NCBI RefSeq assembly: GCF_905115235.1
Contig: NC_051852.1
Span: 114,714,027 to 114,778,026, forward strand
Source of the DNA: Hermetia illucens
Lineage: Eukaryota; Arthropoda; Insecta; Diptera; Stratiomyidae
Length of the DNA: 64,000 nucleotides
Direction of reading: 5' to 3'
Every line of letters begins with the position of its first letter. Position 1 is the stretch's first letter. Position numbers and translations under genes: made by a program. Shown here in pieces: positions 1-10,285 of this stretch. Under the pieces are notes generated by a model that saw only the letters and a program-made list of their open reading frames with translations, did not search any database and was not told the origin of the DNA.

Positions 1-1815
1 ATATCGATCAGCATTGGCCCGGCATTAAAAATGCTCTTTTCTCTGGTGGTGCATCGGCCAAGTCCCGAAAGGGCGTCATAAGATCTGGCTGATTGCGGAA
101 TCGTGGAAGTGAATCGATAAAAGGACGGGGTTGAAGGCTCAATTGACCGCTGCGAGTGATGGCGGGCGTGACGCACTCAAACTCCGATACCGAGCGAAAT
201 CCTGGGAAGTTCAGCGTAGTGTACGCCGCGGCAAAAGAGAGTTTACTATTGAGCTGATCAGGGAAGCGGAAGATGACGCAGATCGCAATGATTCGAGAAC
301 TGTATTCCGCATCTTTCGATGGTCCTGTAAAGGACGCTAATGGTCGCCTTCTCATCCACTATGATGATCAACTGAAAAGGTGGAAAGAACATTTCTTCAG
401 GGTCCTTAACCGTATTACATCCGGTGAGGTTCTTCCTCCTGTGGATTAGATGGCTGGCTACCGTAACATGTGGGTAAGGACTGTTCCTCTAAACAAAAGA
501 AAAATCATTTCGGCCATCAAAACACTCAAATGGAGTAAAGCCGCTGGGCTTGACGGTCTTGCGAATGCAAGTACAGCATATCTGCTACTTGCACTCGTCC
601 GGAAATTTTGTGAATTCGAGACCTTTCCCAGAGAGAGGAAGAAGAGGACGATTGTTAAGATTCCAAAAAAGGCCACCCATTTTGAGTGTGACAATTGTAG
701 GGATATCTACATGCTCCCTGCCGTTGCAAAACTAATAGCTAAAATAATCCTAGAACGCATGAAAAAGCATTTCGAAAGCTTGACCGGCAGAGAGCAGACT
801 GGTTTCCTCTCTGGATCCTCCCACATCGACCACGTCAACAACCTACGGATCACTTTGGAACAGCGCGCGGAATTTAGATTTTCGCTGCAATTCTTCTTCA
901 TCGATTTCGAGAAAGCTTTCAATATCGTGAACAGGGAGTGTGTCTGGAGTGCTCGAAGCGGGAGAGGCATTTTGGAGAAACTAATTGGCGCACAATGTTA
1001 CATGCTGTACCGAGGTAAAATCTAGGAGATTTTGAGGTTCCAAGCGGAGTCCGCCAGGGACGTATCCTGTCACCGATATTATTTCTTCTTGTTATGGGTG
1101 ACGTTCTTGATTCTGCGTTGTCTGGAGGTCGTGGAAGAATTCAATAAACGATAACATCTTTTCTCAAACATCTCGACTACGCTGATGACATCTGTTTGCT
1201 CTCTCACCGGGTTATGGCTCTTTATTTGGAAAAGGAGGCAATTAGAGTTGGACCCAAAATAAACACCAACAAAACCAAGGTTCTCAGTCTGACGGATCAT
1301 CACACTCGCCCTATCTGCATTAATAGGCAGAGAATCGAAAGCGTCGATCAATTTGTATACCGGGCGAGCGCAATTTCTGCCGGCGGTAGCACTGAACTTC
1401 ACGTTGCCCACCATCGTAACAGCGCTAGATCCGCTTTCGTAGCTTGTCTACAATCTAGAAATGCAATTGTCTCACCACTAAGCTCAAGTAGAGACTGTTC
1501 TATGGTAGTGTTTTTCCTGAGTTGCTATATGAGAGTTATACATGGCAAATTAACCCGACTGTTACTCAAAAGCTCCAAGCTTTCGTCGACATCAGTCTGC
1601 TACGTATCATCGGGGTAGGCTGGCCTGAAACTATCACAAACGAAGAACTCGGTCGGCGCGCAGGCTTGACACTCGTATGTACTGTGGCAATGGGGATAGG
1701 TCACTCTTTAAGGAATCCACTTTTCCATGATGGCCGAAGAGTGGGTCGCCCAAAGGGCACTTGGCACAGAACAGTAAAGAAGGAGCGCAGGCATTTTATT
1801 ATATTATCTACTTCC
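1..1815 (+). mobile_element. LINE fragment (family 1), reverse transcriptase part
   Basis: Broken piece of a non-LTR retrotransposon that runs off the left edge. Bases 130-440 encode the linker between endonuclease and reverse transcriptase. The frame at 450-1025 carries the RT fingers and palm: SKAAGLDGL, a KIPKKATHFECDN block, REQTGF and FIDFEKAFN. Further on are VRQGRILSPILFLL and the active-site box LDYADDIC (about 1170-1195). The C-terminal region, in another frame from 1522, has KLQAF, ITNEELGRRAG and GRRVGRPKGTW. Several frame changes show it is dead. The same family recurs at 28600-30705, 37030-37400 and 57480-58180. The clade is not assigned. Confidence 0.8.
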
Positions 1816-2219
1816 CAAAATTTGAAAAAACGGGTAACTAAGCTCCTGCATTAATTCTGGATTGTATTCATGTTTTCACTTTCCATGTTGGTCTAGGTTT
1901 TTGTCAATTGTTGTCTAAGATATATCATCGATTAAATCGTCCACAAATTGCTTATATAAACGTTTTCATTTTAAACCTTAACAAATTATATTTGTCGCCG
2001 GGTGATTCAATCCCAATTAGATAATACATTTTTTTTATCTTGTGTTGTTTTGTTTCCAACTTCCAAGCAAGCCAAATCGATATCTGATCATCGTGTTTGA
2101 TATAAACTATATTTAAATAATCTTATCTTGCAACCTTTTTTTGAAAAAAAAATCCGGCTTATGACAGATAATAATATGTCTTTTAATGAAAATTATCAAC
2201 TTATCACAAAAAAATAATC
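1816..2219. other. AT-rich spacer, 3' flank of dehydrogenase gene A
   Basis: No coding sequence is seen. The right part is presumably the 3' untranslated region of gene A. No AATAAA signal was found on the minus strand here, unlike downstream of genes B and C. Confidence 0.4.
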
Positions 2220-3555
2220 TTAAGATTTCACTTCTGGTGTCTTCTCAGGGGGTAAAATGTAGGCTGGTGCGAACATTGGTTCACCAGCAATTCCTTGAAT
2301 GACATTGTGGGCAGCTATCACAGCCATCTCATCAATTGTTCGCTTCGTTGATGAGCCAAGGTTTGGTGTGACAACTAGGGCAGGAGAAAGGGGAAACTTA
2401 GTTTAATGATTTCAAAAAGGACTCTTCAAGTACTTACTCAAGTTTGAAAGTTGCAGGAGTTTACTGGTCTTTGGTAAAGGTTCGGGGGTGGTTTCATCAA
2501 TACCAGCAGCAAATATTTTTTGGGTTTTCAAGGCATCGTACAATGCATCCTGATCCACAATTTCTGCAATGAAAAGTATTGAATGTTATAAAAAGCTTGC
2601 TAGCTAAGTTGCTAAGAATCCTTCACCAGAGCTCGAATTAAGAAAATGCTTTAAGGTTTCTATTGCAATTTGAAGTTTGCCACTTACCTCCATTGGAAAC
2701 ATTTATCAGGACACTGGTTGGTTTCATCTGGTTGAAGGCAGCGGCATTGAATTTTCCTTTTGTTTCTTTTGTGAGAGGACAAGTGATGAAAATAAAATCT
2801 GATTGTTTCAAAAGATCCTCGAAGGAGACTTTCTCAGCTTTGTAGTCACTTGCATCAGGTTCATCCTTGTCACTGGTATATATGAACTTTTGAGTGTCGA
2901 ACCCTTGAAGGCGCGTCGCAATAGTTTGACCTAACTCGCTGAATCCAAGAAAACCGATAATTCCACCTTTGACTTCCTGTCCTAGCATCCATTGCAAATG
3001 GTATGTTTCCCAATGGCCACTAGTTAAACAAAATGGAAATTATAAAAGATACTTTTCCCTTGGACCACTAAATTAAGAGAACAATTTTGAACTAAAACTG
3101 AATTTCTAATAAGACGCAATGAATCAAATCCAACTCATGATTTTCGTATCTAAACTGAAAACTCACGTTTCAACTTTTATCCTTCCTTCACGGAACCTTC
3201 GGCCGGCTGATATCATCAGTCCCACAGCAAGGGTTGCGATGGCAGAATTTGGCAAATCCGGGGTATAACCTAGTGGCATGCGGCGACTTTTCAAAGTTGA
3301 AATATCCACAAAGTCGAGGTCAGCACTCATAGTTGAAATTGCTTTTAGATTTGGACCCGCGGCATCAAGGACCTCTCCATTGAGGGGTTCATGGGTAGCC
3401 CACAATATTCCATCGACTCCTTTTGCCTTCTCGAGAATTTCCGAACGTTTTGGTGGTAAACTTTCACAAAACACTAACTTACATGAACGGCTTAGAATAT
3501 CAAGACCAGCTTGTGGTACTTCGCGGTGTGTTACTAAGATTGTAAGATTCGCCAT
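2220..3555 (-). CDS. GRHPR-like 2-hydroxyacid dehydrogenase, gene A (catalytic residues lost)
   Basis: Four exons on the minus strand: 3167-3555, 2688-3019, 2438-2563 and 2220-2374. GT-AG introns are 147, 124 and 63 bp; the product is 333 residues, normal for the family. Start is MANLTILVTH; end is EVKS. The fold matches glyoxylate/hydroxypyruvate reductase (NAD(P)H-dependent reduction of 2-oxo acids). Key sites differ: the Rossmann motif reads GFSELG instead of GxGxxG; the substrate loop reads STMSADLDF where gene C has STMSSGIDY; the catalytic Arg in VNVARG is Asn (INVSNGG); the catalytic His in PHLG is Asn (TPNLG). The catalytic Glu in TPEPLP is kept. The Arg after strand beta-2 (TGR in gene C, expected to contact the NADPH phosphate) is absent (TSDKDEP). 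It is probably a pseudoenzyme or has a new role; the reading frame is intact. Gene B is a close copy. Confidence 0.9.
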
Positions 3556-4110
3556 TTTGAATTTTTTTGAAGAAATAAAGTATTTTTTTGAATATTTGGT
3601 ACACTTATTGGGCTGAAATTCCAGAACTGTGATTGATTGTGCTGGGAATCGATTTATATACTAAATAAAGTCCGCTGTTATCATTGCGGTTCCGATATGG
3701 CGCTATCTAATGTTTGGAACGATAGCGCTGTTTTGTTATTCAGTGGCTAACGATGAAGTAGCAGCTGTGCTCAGTAATATCAAAGGTTTCGATCATTTAA
3801 GCCACTAGTGATATCTATGAACCATTAGGTGATTTTTGGGTCTTGAAATTTGTGGTAAATTCATTATTATTCACTTTAATTATTATGTGTTCCAGGCTAA
3901 TCGGAAGTACAAAGATTGACGTTGAGCGAATGAATCAAATTGTTAATCTTTTTCGTGCTTAATATGTAAATAAAATGAATCATATTTTGAACAATAGATT
4001 TTTCTGAAGAAAATTATAATCACAATCACCAAGCGGATAATACCAATCAATATTTGATGAAGTATCTTCCGGATTTATCTGAAATCTATAAAATTTTCTT
4101 CTACAAGGCA
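3556..4110 (-). promoter_or_regulatory. Duplicated upstream region of gene A
   Basis: This stretch aligns with 16398-16957 upstream of gene B, so the duplication that made A and B included about 550 bp of 5' flank. Shared elements are a TATA box, an initiator-like TCACAGT near 3628-3634 (minus strand), and several GATA motifs around 3675-3730. The GATA motifs are suggestive of gut or fat-body control, but that is inference only. Confidence 0.55.
3651..3660 (-). promoter_or_regulatory. TATA box of gene A
   Basis: TATATAAATC on the minus strand, about 95 bp upstream of the start codon and about 25 bp upstream of the initiator-like TCACAGT. The same box is kept upstream of gene B at 16493-16502. 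Confidence 0.6.
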
Positions 4111-4239
4111 CTTCCCGATAGTAAGAGTTCTTAGTTTTTGCCCACGTAGTCGTATTCCCGCTCAGAAGGTTGTGAGCCGTGGAACAAATTGTTTAATGCG
4201 CTCCTCGAAGAAGGACAGGGTGTCCTGTCATCTTATATC

Positions 4240-4430
4240 TCCTTTTTGCATGTATGGGAACCCCCAGTCCCCTATATAAGTTCAACATAGAGCAATGTTT
4301 CTCCCTGCATGCAACTGGATTCACAGTTTCCACCTTTTCACCAAGTTTCGTATTAATATCAATAATCAATACACCAACCATTTCTGCGAAAATGGGTTTG
4401 ACAGACAGACAGGCAGTGCAATTCTGCCAG
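4240..4430 (-). repeat. Hairpin-headed repeat, split copy (outer part)
   Basis: Part of the dispersed hairpin-headed repeat family (best copies at 54287-54625 and 54960-55574), recognised by TTTGCATGTATGGGAACCCC, the CACCAAGTTTCGT block and the terminal (ACAG)n tract at 4412-4425. The rest of this copy, with the hairpin arm, lies at 5809-5895 on the other side of an R1-like LINE. Confidence 0.6.
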
Positions 4431-5808
4431 ATGGGACCATATTATTGAAACGCTTGGCACGGTACAAACTTCAAACTATCTATCAAGTATAATCATCGAT
4501 AACTTTCGACAGCGGAAGCTACTTTATGATTTGGACCGCTGAGGTCGATTCTGGGTCCTCTGCTACGGGACCCAATGTTTGATGGCGCTCTATAACCTAA
4601 CCTCCCAGATCTAAGCAATCCATTACGGATTCGTAGATGATGTTGGAGTGGTCATAATATCCAACCGCCCTGAGGAAGTAGAGATTTATGTTAGCGGGAC
4701 TGTATGGATGATCAAGGGTTGGCTTGAAGACTTCAGGGTGAAGTTTGCCAGACAAACGACGGGGATGGTATTCTTCACAAGGTGGGGCGAACAGAAAAGC
4801 TGAAACACCTGGTAGTAACTTTTGACTGTAAGCTAAGTTTTAAAACTCACTTAAAGCTTACTGGGTAGAAAGCAGCGAGCATCAGGTCAACCAGAGCAGG
4901 GATACTTCCAAATACAGGCGGTTCTAAACACAGCCGACGATAAATTTTAATGCGAGCTATCAGCTCCGTTCCTTTATAGGCAACACTAGTGTGGGCATCA
5001 GCGATAAAAATTATAGGAAATCAGACTGATCGGTTAAGTGCTCTTTGAGTATGCTGCGCTAGTGGACAACATCTTATGAAGCAGCATTCGTAATTGCGGG
5101 GATAATTGAAGTGCATATTTTGGCCTATGAAACAAACCACTTGTACGAGAAACAGGATTCGAGCCTAAAGGGAGCAAATGAGATCATTGGATGCATAGCA
5201 AACAGCATTGGATCAGGCGAAAGATAGCCGCTCGACACTCAAGCTTATCCCAAATATAAGCATGTAACCTCCACGAAAGCACGGTTACGAGGTACGATTT
5301 CATTCAATTCTTAACCACACACAATGGGTACAGGAAGTACCTCTATAAATTCGGTGTCGATGAATAGCCCGATTGTCTTCCCTGCGAAGCCATATATTTA
5401 GATTACGTTTTCTTCCGCTGCCCAAGATTTGAAAGTTCACGAAGAAACCTCGAAACTGAGCTAAATACCCGTCTAATGAAGGAAAATTTAGCAAGGTACA
5501 TGGTGTAATCAGGTACATTGTGGGATGCGGTAATTGCAATGATGAAATGGATCTCTCAGCGGCCAAGAGAAGCAGAAGCGAAGTGGTGACATTGAAGGGA
5601 AGCTACTTCAGTTAACATCACGCATTGCGGTACCAGCTCATGTAGATGAACAGTTATCAACTGAACGGCCCCGCGAAACAACACCATAACGATTGTCATG
5701 TTGGGAGAATGTGGAGAAAATATGGGAAGTTTTAGTCGGTAAGAGTCCGATATGCACGTCCCCGATTGCGATGCGTATCTATAATGGATTTCTCCCAGTC
5801 AAAAGGCA
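4431..5808 (+). mobile_element. R1-like LINE, 5'-truncated, in an (ACAG)n site
   Basis: Decayed RT and C-terminal region. Recognisable pieces include a linker reading MIKGWLED near 4705-4735 and a block near 4830-4980 equivalent to LSFKTHLK plus the IxxxGG segment (ILPNTGGSKHSRR), which follow the RT domain in R1-clade ORF2. The last part (about 5740-5808) is a 3' untranslated region ending in an A-rich stretch. Both flanks are ACAG tracts of the same repeat copy. Multiple stops and frame changes. Confidence 0.6.
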
Positions 5809-5895
5809 GAAAAAAGCAGACAGACCGACAGACAAATAGAGAGACAGACATTAAACCAATTTTAATAAGGTTTTGTTTCACGCAGTAATCTGTTA
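5809..5895 (-). repeat. Hairpin-headed repeat, split copy (hairpin side)
   Basis: ACAG tract followed by ACATTAAACCAATTTTAATA and AAGGTTTTGTTTCAC. This is the hairpin side of the repeat whose other part ends at 4430; the second arm of the hairpin is decayed here. Confidence 0.6.
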
Positions 5896-6099
5896 ATGTG
5901 AGATTCGTGGGTTATAGAAGAGTAGGGGAAGAGGCAGTCCTCAAATTGTAGAACTACCCGAGTGAATTTATTGGATTTATTCAACTATAATTTTCTTCAA
6001 ACCAGGACGACATGAAAGGAACTCAATAAAAGAACTTAGCAACTGACAAAAGGAGATAAAAGACGTTGATGAAAAGGAATAAATAAAATAATAGTAAGA

Positions 6100-8130
6100 A
6101 AGTTGTTTAGACAAGTATTGAATCCAAGCCTGGTGATTTCCACATCCAAGCTGTGATCGAGGCAGACTTCTACATATACCAAGGAACTATGCAAGGAAGG
6201 ATGTTCTGCTGTCTGAATTCCTGTGACGTATGAACGTATGAATCGCACCTCTCGGGGGAAAATAAACACAGGTGCCAGGTACTTCCCTCTATCAGGGTTT
6301 GCAAGCGGCTCAGCCCACTCAGGTGACGAGTAAAACAGAATGGATTGCACCACTCCGGCCAGAAGCAACAATATTTCATTCACATTTTTCTAAGTGCCGT
6401 GTTGGCACTGGCTGCCATTTGGCATGTGACTTCTAGGTCTTTACTAAAGCTCAGTTTGTCATCATCATCAATCCGTTTTCTCGTCTGCTTGGCCTTTTCC
6501 AGTCACTTTACCGCTCTTATTGTTTCCGACGCGTATACCTCCACATCCTCTGGGTGCTTTCACTGTAACAACTACAGCCGGACAAACCACAAAGCCGAAA
6601 ATCGTAGCCCCTCTGGGACGGAAAGCTCCTCATTATAAATGACATTCCACAGCAGTACCGAGCCTTGTGGTACCCTTGCTGTGACGATGCACTTTTTGGG
6701 ACCCTCATCTCCTCTGAGAGGTGACTTTCGACAAAATTCGCCAAAAATTCAGGGATACCTATGCCCACGAAAGTCCTTTCAATTCGGTTCCAGTTGGCGT
6801 AGTTAAATGTGTTTTTGACATCCAATGCTAATATGGCATATCAGCCGTAAGAAACCAGCGCATCTTTTGCCACATTCACTATCATGCTTATTGTATCCAA
6901 CGTAAAGTGGGTACGCCGAAAACCATATTGGAACTCCATCTTGACCGCCTTTTGTTTTCTACTGAACAAGGAATATTCCCTCTTTTAGGTACGGATCTAA
7001 GGTGGTAGCGAAACGGTCGCCCCTAATCTTCACTGCCAACTTCAACGCTCTGTTAGGGATGCCATCGAAACCTGGGGCTTTGTTGTCACCGATTCTTCCA
7101 TATATTTCCCGCAGCTCCTCCGCAGTTGCTAGAAGTATTATGCACTTGTTGAGCTAGACCACGGCTTGCGTTCGCTGTTTTCGTGGTGAGGAAGCAGAGT
7201 GCAACAACCTCTTTCAGGAAGGGCAAACAGGTCACCCGAGCTGATCTTGGCAGTATTTTCTTTACCGCTCTGTAAGTGCTACCCCCAGACTTTTCATCGG
7301 AATGGGCGCACAACTGGTTGAAACAGTTTTTTTTATTCCTTCGAAAGTCTTCTTTTAAGTGGCCATACAGTTATCTGTGTGCAGAAAACGTATCCCCTCA
7401 GAAGCTTTCGGCCTCCGCCCGAGCAAATCACCCGGCGTTCTGCTGTTTTTCGCAAGTCCCCAGCGTTGCTTGCCCCGTTTGGTCCTTCACCCAAAATATG
7501 ATTTCCATATAGCTAAATAATTATAGCCATATCGATGGTTTTATCTGGGATGTTTTACGAGAGTAGGTTCTGAGCCGTTTGCCAGTGGCTGAGATTGAGT
7601 TGTATCAACTTCAACAGCTTTTGCAGTGAGGGCTCTCTTGTATTCCGGGAACTGCTGCTACCTGCAATGTGCCGATGGTCCACACCCTTCTTCCCTTTTG
7701 CACAGTAAGCAATTTGCGGCAGTTTCACACTCTTTGCTAATAGGGCCTTCCACTCCGCTTCTTCTGGTATCTCCACTGGTAGGCTGATGATGGTGGTTTG
7801 TGTTTCACCGTAGGCTTTCCTTACCGTTTTCACTAATGACTCTTGTAGTCCGATAAGCTCGAATAGGTTTTTCAACATCTCGCGAACCACCTTATCTATA
7901 ACTTTGTAAGCTGTTGTGATCTCCGCTCTACTAACCCTTATGTCGGTTTCCTGTCCTCACAACTTTCTAATTTGACTCAAGAATTTATCCGCGGTTCTAT
8001 CATTGAATTCCTTGAGATCCAACATGAGGTCTCTGGTTTCTGGGATTATCTCCCTAATTGATGAGTTCGTGGTCTTTAGCAAGATGCTGTATGCCTTCAT
8101 GATGTTTTACATCGAGAAATAATTCCCGAA
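6100..8130 (-). mobile_element. R1-clade LINE remnant
   Basis: Read on the minus strand in this order. About 8100-7900 is an ORF1-like helical segment. Near 7610 is the start of the endonuclease (LIQLNLSHWQTAQNLLS, the R1-type LQLNLxxxxxAQ motif). RT pieces follow: a segment equal to GDNKAPGFDGIPN near 7080, and DVKNTFNYANWNRIER with IPEFLANFVESHLSE at 6820-6720. Near 6370-6300 is a post-RT segment LLAGVVQSILFYSSPEWAE. Most of the endonuclease is missing, and the frame breaks repeatedly. It is 5'-truncated and internally deleted. Confidence 0.75.
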
Positions 8131-8219
8131 GTTTCAATGTTTGTGTAACTAATCTACAGTCCATTTTGAACGCTGTATTTTAATATATGGATCAAAATTG
8201 CGCACAGGCTCCATTACTG

Positions 8220-9060
8220 CTAAGCACTCTTTTTCAGTGGCAGGCACTCGATTCCTTTCTCCTGTCTTCTGCATAAGCACTGCATCTGCGCCATGTTGAG
8301 TCCCGTTACAATAGATAAAGAAAGGTTTGTTGAAGGTTGGACAATATAAGATTGGAGTTGAAAAAAGATCAGATTACATACTCGGATAAACAAAACTAAC
8401 GCTACGCCCGAACCAGATTCGTCAGCGACGCAGTCCGAAACTAGCTGTTTGGTATAAACCATCTGCAGATTTCCAGAAATTGACACAGCTACTTTTGACT
8501 ACTGAAAATGTGAACCTTGGGAAAGGAGTCGTACCGCCTATGTATACTATATATAGTCTTCGTTTAGTTAAATTAAGTGGACTTGGTCTGAAGTCTATTG
8601 CAGAACCCAGACGATTTGTCACCAACTGACGGAGTGGTACTCCTGAAACTGTGAAGGTTATCTTATCCCTAAATGTTTCATCTATATTTAGCAGAATGCC
8701 TCCTTCAGATCTAGACTGCCTTGGAGAGAAGACTGAAAATATGTCAACAAGCGGTAGACAATAGGCATCCACTATTCATATGGTATGGATCAAGGTGAAG
8801 ATACACTCTTCTAAGTTTTGCCATGAAAATAATCGGCAAATATCAGATGTCTATGATTTCCAAAGCCAGCCATTGGGCAATTTCTGTATAGAAGAGCTTT
8901 TGGACGCCAGGAGAGACAGAAAATTGTCTCTGTTTGATGGGCTTATTACCACCAGTATCGACGGCGTCAACTGTGAATCTCTTATGAGCTAATACCTCGT
9001 CTTCGAAGAATGGAAACATCTTAGCGATCGCCTCGAGCATTGTTCGCTAGCGTGCCGTAA
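8220..9060 (-). mobile_element. Gypsy-type LTR element fossil, pol (RT) fragment
   Basis: Two neighbouring reading frames on the minus strand match the start of a Gypsy reverse transcriptase. One has the KPIKQRQFSVSP block with IAQWLALEII; the other has DAYCLPLVD and a DKITFTVSGVPLRQL block. No LTR, primer site, gag or integrase is visible next to it. It is broken by several changes and looks old. Confidence 0.65.
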
Positions 9061-9129
9061 GCAAATGCTGGTTGACGTTCTCGACATTTTCAAGCAAACA
9101 TACAGAAAGTTAAAAACAAATCCTGTGCG

Positions 9130-9790
9130 ACTCTTTGCTTTTTTTTTTGGGAGTAGGGTAGGTGAATGCGTTTACGCACAGAGTGTTGGACTCCCGCAAC
9201 AGCACGCTGGCGGATTACCAACTAAACACCTCCCTGTCATCAGAGAACTAGCCTGGAACCGTTTGACACATTACTTCGGGCTAGCCCTCCCGCTCTCCCG
9301 GCTTTGGGAGCCTTCAAGTCAGGGAATTCCTTTTCACCAACGGGAGGGAAGGGGAAGAAGGGAGTTGTTGTTAGTTCAGGGAACCCCTTACCGTCCGATC
9401 CCTCCTCCGGTCGAGTTCAATCTTCTTCGTAGTGAGAAGAGCCCGAACATAATGCCCAATACGATTCCAGCTGCCAGCGCTCTTCAGCATCTCTCTGACA
9501 ATGTTGTCTGGAGAGAGCTCCCCTGTGTCTGCATAAAACTGCTGGCGGAGGCCGTCCCACCTCTCGCATGAGAAAAAGGTGTGTTCAGCGTCATCCGCCA
9601 CTCTATTGCAGAACACACAATCAGCATATCGCGCCTTCCCAACCCTGTGCAGGTAAGACTGAAAACCTCCATGCCCACTTAGAAGCTGGGTAAGGAAGTA
9701 ATCAATCTCACCGTGCTTTCTGTTCAACCATGGGTCTAATTTGTCGACGAGCCGTGCAGTCCACCTGCCCCTTGGCTCATTTTGCGACTC
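9130..9790 (-). mobile_element. R1 LINE 3' end
   Basis: The minus-strand frame 9727-9371 encodes the C-terminus of R1 ORF2: FLTQLLSGHGGFQSYLHR, then the zinc-knuckle-like CVFCNRVADDAEHTFFSC (C-x2-C-x7-H-x4-C) and a tail ending near KKIELDRR. A 3' untranslated region follows down to an A-rich tail at about 9150-9140. The 3' region matches the element at 51351-52570, down to the TGCGTAAATGCATTCACC block. Truncated at its 5' side. Confidence 0.8.
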
Positions 9791-10263
9791 TATGTTAGCT
9801 CACATAACCAGGTACAAGTTTTGAGTTAACGAAGGCAGAAGGAGGAATGTCATCGGCTCTTTAGGACCAGAAAATTTGACGTCAGCATGTACCTTGTACC
9901 TCATTAATGACTTTTTTCGTGAAGTCCGCACCTCAGCAATTTAGTGTGGGTCAGGTATCAATCAATTATGTACCTGGAACACTTAAAAAAGGCTAGTAGG
10001 AACAGTGGAGTGGTAGACGGAGTCCTGATGATCGGTACTCTAATCGCTTCATAGTACCGAATCTTAAATACTACTGCCTCAGCACCTGAAGCGTCAGTTT
10101 CATTGAAATTATATGAGTATAGGGTAAGATCAAGTATGTCAAGCCGCGGTGTAAATACAGTCATGAAGTTCTAAAAGAGGATAACCCTGGTGTTTAGTGC
10201 TGGGCTCTGCAATGTTATATCCTGGACATTGGGACTTATAGGCTACACCAGAAGTCTCGGCGA
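9791..10263. other. Unassigned spacer left of the RTE insertion
   Basis: No gene recognised. A short minus-strand frame (about 10164-9958) contains ETDASGAEA, vaguely like a retroelement RNase H, but this is too weak to call. Confidence 0.3.
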
Positions 10264-10285
10264 TTACCCAAACAGTCTTTATAAT
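10264..10285. repeat. Target-site duplication of the RTE element (one copy)
   Basis: A 22-bp direct repeat beginning TTACCCAAACAG, identical to 13533-13554 on the far side of the RTE element. A perfect match points to a recent insertion. Confidence 0.9.

Noticed and set aside
2638-2687. Extra C-terminal residues after INVSNGG in genes A and B (and after VARGR in C)
   Set aside because: These are intron read-through past clear GTAAGT donors; the true exons continue after the introns.
9065-9571. A 168-residue plus-strand protein
   Set aside because: It is the antisense of the R1 LINE C-terminus and 3' region.
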